Shown: positions 33,845 to 37,638 of the stretch, piece after piece | Numbering within the stretch: position 1 is the first letter of the stretch | Layout: each line of letters opens with the position of its first letter | Assembly: GCF_025354735.1 (NCBI RefSeq) | Contig: NZ_JANXMI010000028.1 | Location: forward strand, 1 to 37,638 | Length of the DNA stretch: 37,638 bases | Source of the DNA: Rugamonas sp. | Lineage (GTDB): Bacteria; Pseudomonadota; Gammaproteobacteria; Burkholderiales; Burkholderiaceae_D | Reading direction: 5' to 3' | The notes under the pieces: model-generated | Databases searched by the model: none | Seen by the model: only the letters and a program-made list of their open reading frames with translations | What the model was told of the DNA's origin: nothing | Program-made: the position numbers and the translations under genes

Positions 33845-34927
33845 TCAGTGGTGGAAGCTGGCCAGCTGCTGGAGGATTTCGCGGTAGATCAGATTGAGCG
33901 GCACCGTCTTTTCGACGGCGCCGCGCTTGACCGCTTCCTTGGGCATGCCATAGACCACGCAGCTGGCCTCGTCCTGGCCCACCGTGCGGGCGCCGGCCTT
34001 GAGCATCTCCAGCAGGCCGGCCGCGCCGTCGTCGCCCATGCCGGTCATGATGACGCCAAGCGCGTTGGCGCCGGCGCAGCGCGCCACGGAGCGGAACAGC
34101 ACATCGACCGAGGGCCGGTGCCGGTTCACCAGCGGGCCGTCGACCACTTCGACGAAGTAATAGGCGCCGGTGCGGCGCAGCAGCATGTGCTTGCCGCCCG
34201 GCGCGATCAGGGCCTGGCCCTGCACCACGCGGTCGCCGTTGGCCGCCTCCTTGACGCGCACCTGGCACACGGAGTCGAGCCGGGCGGCGAAAGCGGCGGT
34301 GAATTTTTCCGGCATGTGCTGCACGATCACCATGCCGGGCGAGACCCGCGGCAGCGCCGTCAGCACTTCTTCGAGCGCCTGCGTGCCGCCGGTCGAGGTG
34401 CCGATCGCCACCACGCGCTCGGTGGTCTGCACCATGGCCTTGCCGTCGGCCGGCGGCAAGATGGCGTCGGCATTGAGCTTGGCCACCACCGGCGGCGGCG
34501 GCGGGCGGTTGCCGAGGCGGCGCACATTGGCGCCGGCCGCCGCCCGCACGGCCGACACCAGTTCGTCGGCGCTGTCGTGCAGGAACTGCTTGAGGTCCAG
34601 GCGCGGCTTGGTGATGATGGCGACGGCGCCGGCGGCCAGCGCGTCCATCGAGGTCTGCGCGCCCTTTTCGGTGAGCGTCGAGCAGATCACCACCGGCGTC
34701 GGATGCTCGGCCATGATCTTGCGTAAAAACGTGATGCCGTCCATGCGCGGCATTTCGACGTCGAGCACCACCACGTCGGGCCACGACAGCTTCATGCGCT
34801 CGATGGCCAGCAGCGGATCGGCCACCGCGTGCGTGACCACGATGCCGGCGGCCGCGTTGAGCAAGCCGCTCAGCACCTGCCGCACCACGGCCGAATCGTC
34901 GACGATCATGACCTTGATATCACTCAT
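33845..34927 (-). CDS. cheB: Chemotaxis methylesterase/deamidase CheB
   Basis: 360 residues. N-terminal receiver with D56 ([13 protein letters not shown]), a Pro-rich linker near 142-147, and the C-terminal esterase with catalytic S178 (GTSTGG), H204 (VQHMP) and D300 (MTGMGDDG). It removes methyl groups from receptor glutamates when phosphorylated, adapting the two MCPs made by this operon. The ATG at 34927 overlaps the cheD stop by four bases, so the start is set by coupling; an upstream extension to 34984 would run into cheD. It ends two bases from the EAL response regulator. Confidence 0.96.
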   Translation of the reverse strand: MSDIKVMIVDDSAVVRQVLSGLLNAAAGIVVTHAVADPLLAIERMKLSWPDVVVLDVEMPRMDGITFLRKIMAEHPTPVVICSTLTEKGAQTSMDALAAGAVAIITKPRLDLKQFLHDSADELVSAVRAAAGANVRRLGNRPPPPPVVAKLNADAILPPADGKAMVQTTERVVAIGTSTGGTQALEEVLTALPRVSPGMVIVQHMPEKFTAAFAARLDSVCQVRVKEAANGDRVVQGQALIAPGGKHMLLRRTGAYYFVEVVDGPLVNRHRPSVDVLFRSVARCAGANALGVIMTGMGDDGAAGLLEMLKAGARTVGQDEASCVVYGMPKEAVKRGAVEKTVPLNLIYREILQQLASFHH

Positions 34928-35436
34928 GCGTTTTCCTTGACGCGGCGGACCGGGGCGGCCGCGTCGAGCGGCACCTGCCGGCACAAGACTTCACCACTTT
35001 TGAGAGTAAAAATAAGCTGGCGGTGGCCGTCGCCGAACAAGTCCTCGGACACCACGTGCACGCCGTATTTCTGCATCAGCAGGCGCGCGCAGTCGCCGTT
35101 CTGGCGGCCGATGTCGACCTGCTTGTCGTGGCGCGGGAACATGGCGCCGCCGCCGAAGATCTTGCCCTGGCACTGGCCCAGGTTCACGCCCAGGCGCTGC
35201 AATTCGGCCACCATCATGTCCATCGCGTCGATGCCGTAGGTGCCGGAGGCGGCGCTGCCCGGCCTGCGGCTCACGCCCGGCAGCAGGAAGTGGCACATGG
35301 CGCCGATCCGCACGCGCGGGTGCCACAGCGTCATCGACACGCAGGAGCCGACCAGGGTGCGGATCCGATAGCGCTCGTCGCCGACGAAGCATTCGCCGGG
35401 CAGCAGGAACACGTCGATGGCCTTGGAAAAGCTCAT
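34924..35436 (-). CDS. cheD: Chemoreceptor glutamine deamidase CheD
   Basis: 170 residues. The active site C32 ([11 protein letters not shown]) and H49 (MCHFLLPG) are present, with the conserved FGGGAMF and NGDCARLL regions. CheD deamidates receptor glutamines and can also serve a phosphatase system. The ATG at 35436 overlaps the cheR stop by four bases and the end overlaps cheB by four bases (ATGA at both ends), a tightly coupled cheR-cheD-cheB unit. The long open frame that extends upstream of 35436 only reads through cheR in a wrong frame. Confidence 0.95.
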   Translation of the reverse strand: MSFSKAIDVFLLPGECFVGDERYRIRTLVGSCVSMTLWHPRVRIGAMCHFLLPGVSRRPGSAASGTYGIDAMDMMVAELQRLGVNLGQCQGKIFGGGAMFPRHDKQVDIGRQNGDCARLLMQKYGVHVVSEDLFGDGHRQLIFTLKSGEVLCRQVPLDAAAPVRRVKENA

Positions 35437-36239
35437 GGCTTGCGGTAGATCGACGGCGCCACCGGCAGCACGGCGTCGCTGATGTCGTTGAGGGTTTCGG
35501 AGTGGCCGATGAAGAAGTGGCCGCCCGGCTTGAGCTGGGCCAGCAGCCGCGCCACCACCTGGCGCTTGGTCTCGAGGTCGAAATAAATCATCACGTTGCG
35601 CAGGAAGATCAGGTCGAAGCTGCCGACCTTGGGCAGCGGCTGCACCAGGTTCAGGTGCTGGAACCGGACCCGCGCGCGCAGGCCGCGCTCGATCAGCAGC
35701 GTGCCCTCCTCGCGCTGCTGGCCCTTGAGGCAAAAGCGCTTCAGGTAGGCCGGCGGAATCTGCACCGTGCGCTCCATCGGATAGTGGCCGCTGCGGGCCC
35801 GTTCGAGCACGCGGGTGCTGATGTCGGAGCCCATCACCTCCCACGGCGCCTCGCCCAGCACGTCGGCCAGCACCATGGCGATGCTGTACGGTTCCTCGCC
35901 GCTCGACGAGGCCGCGCTCCACACCCGCATCGCGCCGCCTTTCTGCCTGGCCGCCAGCGCCAGCTCGCGCAGCAGCGCGAAGTGCTTGGGCTCGCGGAAA
36001 AAATAGGTCTCGTTGGTGGTCAGGAGGTCGACCGCCATTTGCAGCTCGTCGGCCTGGTCGCGGCTTTGCAGCAGGCGCAGATAGTCGCCGTAGCTGGCCA
36101 GCTGATAATGGGCCAGGCGCTTGGCCAGGCGGCCGCTGACCAGGGCCTGTTTGCCGTTGGCCATGAAGATGCCGGCGGCGTCGTAGATGAAGCGCTGGAA
36201 CTGGCTGAACTCCCGGTCGGTGAGCGCGATGACGGTCAT
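35433..36239 (-). CDS. cheR: Chemotaxis protein methyltransferase CheR
   Basis: 268 residues. An N-terminal helical domain (about 1-80) precedes the SAM-dependent methyltransferase domain. The latter has TTNETYFFRE, VWSAASSSGEEPYSIAM (SAM binding) and DLIFLRNVMIYF. CheR methylates receptor glutamates and, in many bacteria, binds a C-terminal receptor pentapeptide through its beta-subdomain, which matches the HFxKF ends of both MCPs here. The gene starts 14 bases after the first cheW and is coupled to cheD by an ATGA overlap. Confidence 0.96.
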   Translation of the reverse strand: MTVIALTDREFSQFQRFIYDAAGIFMANGKQALVSGRLAKRLAHYQLASYGDYLRLLQSRDQADELQMAVDLLTTNETYFFREPKHFALLRELALAARQKGGAMRVWSAASSSGEEPYSIAMVLADVLGEAPWEVMGSDISTRVLERARSGHYPMERTVQIPPAYLKRFCLKGQQREEGTLLIERGLRARVRFQHLNLVQPLPKVGSFDLIFLRNVMIYFDLETKRQVVARLLAQLKPGGHFFIGHSETLNDISDAVLPVAPSIYRKP

Positions 36240-36253
36240 GGTGGCGGCCCGGT

Positions 36254-36799
36254 TCAGGCGTGGGCGGCGTCGCGCGCCAGCACGGCGATTTCCTCGCTCG
36301 CCAGCACATGCTCGATGTCCAGCAGGATGACGAATTTGCCGGCCACCTTGCCGATGCCGGCGATGAAGTCGGGCCGGATGCGGGTGCCGAAGGACGGTGC
36401 CGGCTCGATGTCGGCGGCGTTGATGTCGACCACCGCGTTGACGGCGTCGACCAGCATGCCCAGCACCTGCTTGGCCTGCTGGTGCTCGCCCTCCTCCTCG
36501 CCCACTTCCAGGATGACGATGCAGGAGCGCTTGCCGATGGCGCTCACGCCGCGGCCAAAGCGCGCCGACAGGTCGAGCACCGGCACCACGGCGCCGCGCA
36601 GGTTGATGACGCCGCGCACGCAGTCGGGCATCATCGGCACCGTCGCCAGGCTGCCGTATTCGATGATTTCCTTGATGTGCAAAATGCCGACCGCGAACTG
36701 CTCCTCGCCCAGCATGAAGGTCAGGAACTGGGTCGGCAAAGCGGCCGCGCCCTGCAGGGCGGCGATCGCGCGATTCTGTTGGCTCATGACTTGGTTCAT
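36254..36799 (-). CDS. cheW: Chemotaxis coupling protein CheW (first copy)
   Basis: 181 residues. The CheW domain begins at about residue 23 (TQFLTFMLGEEQFAVGILHIKEII) and includes VRGVINLRGAVVPVLDL. An insertion EVGEEEGEHQQAKQ in the middle is longer than in the second copy. The ATG at 36799 has GAGGAG nearby. It lies between cheA and cheR, the usual position for the principal adaptor of this operon type. Its resemblance to the second cheW suggests duplication. Confidence 0.95.
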   Translation of the reverse strand: MNQVMSQQNRAIAALQGAAALPTQFLTFMLGEEQFAVGILHIKEIIEYGSLATVPMMPDCVRGVINLRGAVVPVLDLSARFGRGVSAIGKRSCIVILEVGEEEGEHQQAKQVLGMLVDAVNAVVDINAADIEPAPSFGTRIRPDFIAGIGKVAGKFVILLDIEHVLASEEIAVLARDAAHA

Positions 36800-36842
36800 G
36801 GTCTCCTCTCGGTGAAAGATGGGCGCCGCGTCGCCGCCCCCG

Positions 36843-37638
36843 TCACGCGGCCAGCTGCGCCGCGCCCTTGCTGCCGACGGCGCCCATCAGCGCCATCACG
36901 TCGAGGATCAGCGCCACTTCGCCGCTGCCCAGGATGGTCGAGCCGCTGATGCATTTGACTTCGCTGAAGATGGCGCTGAGCGGCTTGATGACGGTCTGGA
37001 ATTCGCCCAGCAGGGTGTCGACCACCAGGCCGGCGCGCTGGGTGCCGCATTTGAGCACGACGATGCTTTCGCGCCGCGTGGCCGCGCCCTGCACGCCGAA
37101 CAGTTCGCGCAGGCGGATGAAGGGCAGCACCTGGCCGCGCAGATTGCAGTAGTCCTGGCCCGGCTCGCAGGCGAATTCGATGCACTCTTCTATCATGTCG
37201 AGCGGGATCACGAACACCGACGCGCCGATCTGCACCAGGAAGCCGTCGATGATGGCCAGCGTCAGCGGCAGGCGCACGGTGACGGTGGTGCCCTGGCCTT
37301 CCTTGCTGCCGACGTCGACGCTGCCGCGCAGGGCCGTGATGTTGCGCTTGACGACATCCATGCCGACGCCGCGGCCGGACAGGTTGGTGACTTTTTCGGC
37401 GGTCGAAAAGCCGGCCTCGAAAATCAGGTTGTAGATTTCGGCGTCCGTCATCTTGCGGTCGGCGTCGACCAGGCCGCGCTCGACGGCCTTAGCCAGGATG
37501 CGCTCCTTGCGCAGGCCGCCGCCGTCGTCGCTCACTTCGATGACGATGCTGCCCGATTCGTGGAAGGCGTTGAGCTTGATCATGCCCTTGGCCGGCTTGC
37601 CGCTGGCGATGCGCACGTCGGCCGCCTCGATGCCGTGG
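36843..37638 (-). CDS. cheA: Chemotaxis histidine kinase CheA (3' part, cut by the window edge)
   Basis: The frame runs to the right edge without a start. The visible 265 codons begin at the ATPase N box (HGIE), continue with G1 (DDGGG), the GRGVGMDVV glycine motif, and end in a CheW-like P5 domain (LRGQVLPFIRLRELFG) that couples to receptors. The phosphotransfer and dimerisation domains must lie beyond the window. A GTG at 37616 is internal, not the start. As the first visible gene of the minus-strand chemotaxis operon, it should phosphorylate CheB and the EAL response regulator. Confidence 0.95.
   Translation of the reverse strand, partial: HGIEAADVRIASGKPAKGMIKLNAFHESGSIVIEVSDDGGGLRKERILAKAVERGLVDADRKMTDAEIYNLIFEAGFSTAEKVTNLSGRGVGMDVVKRNITALRGSVDVGSKEGQGTTVTVRLPLTLAIIDGFLVQIGASVFVIPLDMIEECIEFACEPGQDYCNLRGQVLPFIRLRELFGVQGAATRRESIVVLKCGTQRAGLVVDTLLGEFQTVIKPLSAIFSEVKCISGSTILGSGEVALILDVMALMGAVGSKGAAQLAA

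Overview
The window looks like chromosome of a GC-rich betaproteobacterium, most likely Burkholderiales and probably Oxalobacteraceae (Massilia/Duganella/Janthinobacterium type). This is inferred from codon use, the chemotaxis operon layout and the MocR/PNPOx gene pair; no rRNA or housekeeping marker is present to confirm it. GC changes sharply near position 10,710. Everything to the left is about 50-55% GC and accessory in character. Everything to the right is about 65-70% GC and looks native.

Left region (1-10,714) appears to be the right-hand part of a genomic island. It holds a Crp-family regulator, hybrid histidine kinase and response regulator operon; a cold-shock gene with an unusual structured 3' region; a receiver/RsbRD-type histidine kinase pair; a catalytic-domain-only tyrosine recombinase; a PIN-domain protein between two related hairpin repeats; a full-length spermidine-synthase-like gene; and a large serine recombinase at the end. 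The island ends inside a second, GC-rich spermidine-synthase-like gene whose first 60 or so codons are missing. The island therefore seems to have split that gene while carrying a complete homologue of it. The island's left end is outside the window.

Middle region (11,349-14,598): a MocR-type regulator diverges from a pyridoxamine-phosphate-oxidase-like flavoprotein, followed by two overlapping unknown genes.

Main operon (28,155 down to 14,865, all minus strand): two tandem TldD/TldE metalloprotease pairs, then a DUF4159 protein, a MoxR AAA+ ATPase, a DUF58 protein, a BatA-like membrane protein and two large membrane proteins. Both TldD proteins begin with twin-arginine signal peptides, while both TldE partners lack any leader. 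This suggests co-export of a TldD/TldE complex and an envelope-located proteolysis/chaperone system. An intrinsic-terminator-like hairpin lies between the two pairs, and five helically phased TGTCC repeats lie upstream of the first.

Right region (37,638 down to 28,619, all minus strand): a chemotaxis operon, cheA (partial)-cheW-cheR-cheD-cheB, then a receiver-EAL phosphodiesterase, an MCP, a second cheW and a second MCP without HAMP. Both MCPs end in the same kind of aromatic pentapeptide, a plausible CheR/CheB tether. The EAL protein links chemotaxis signalling to cyclic-di-GMP.
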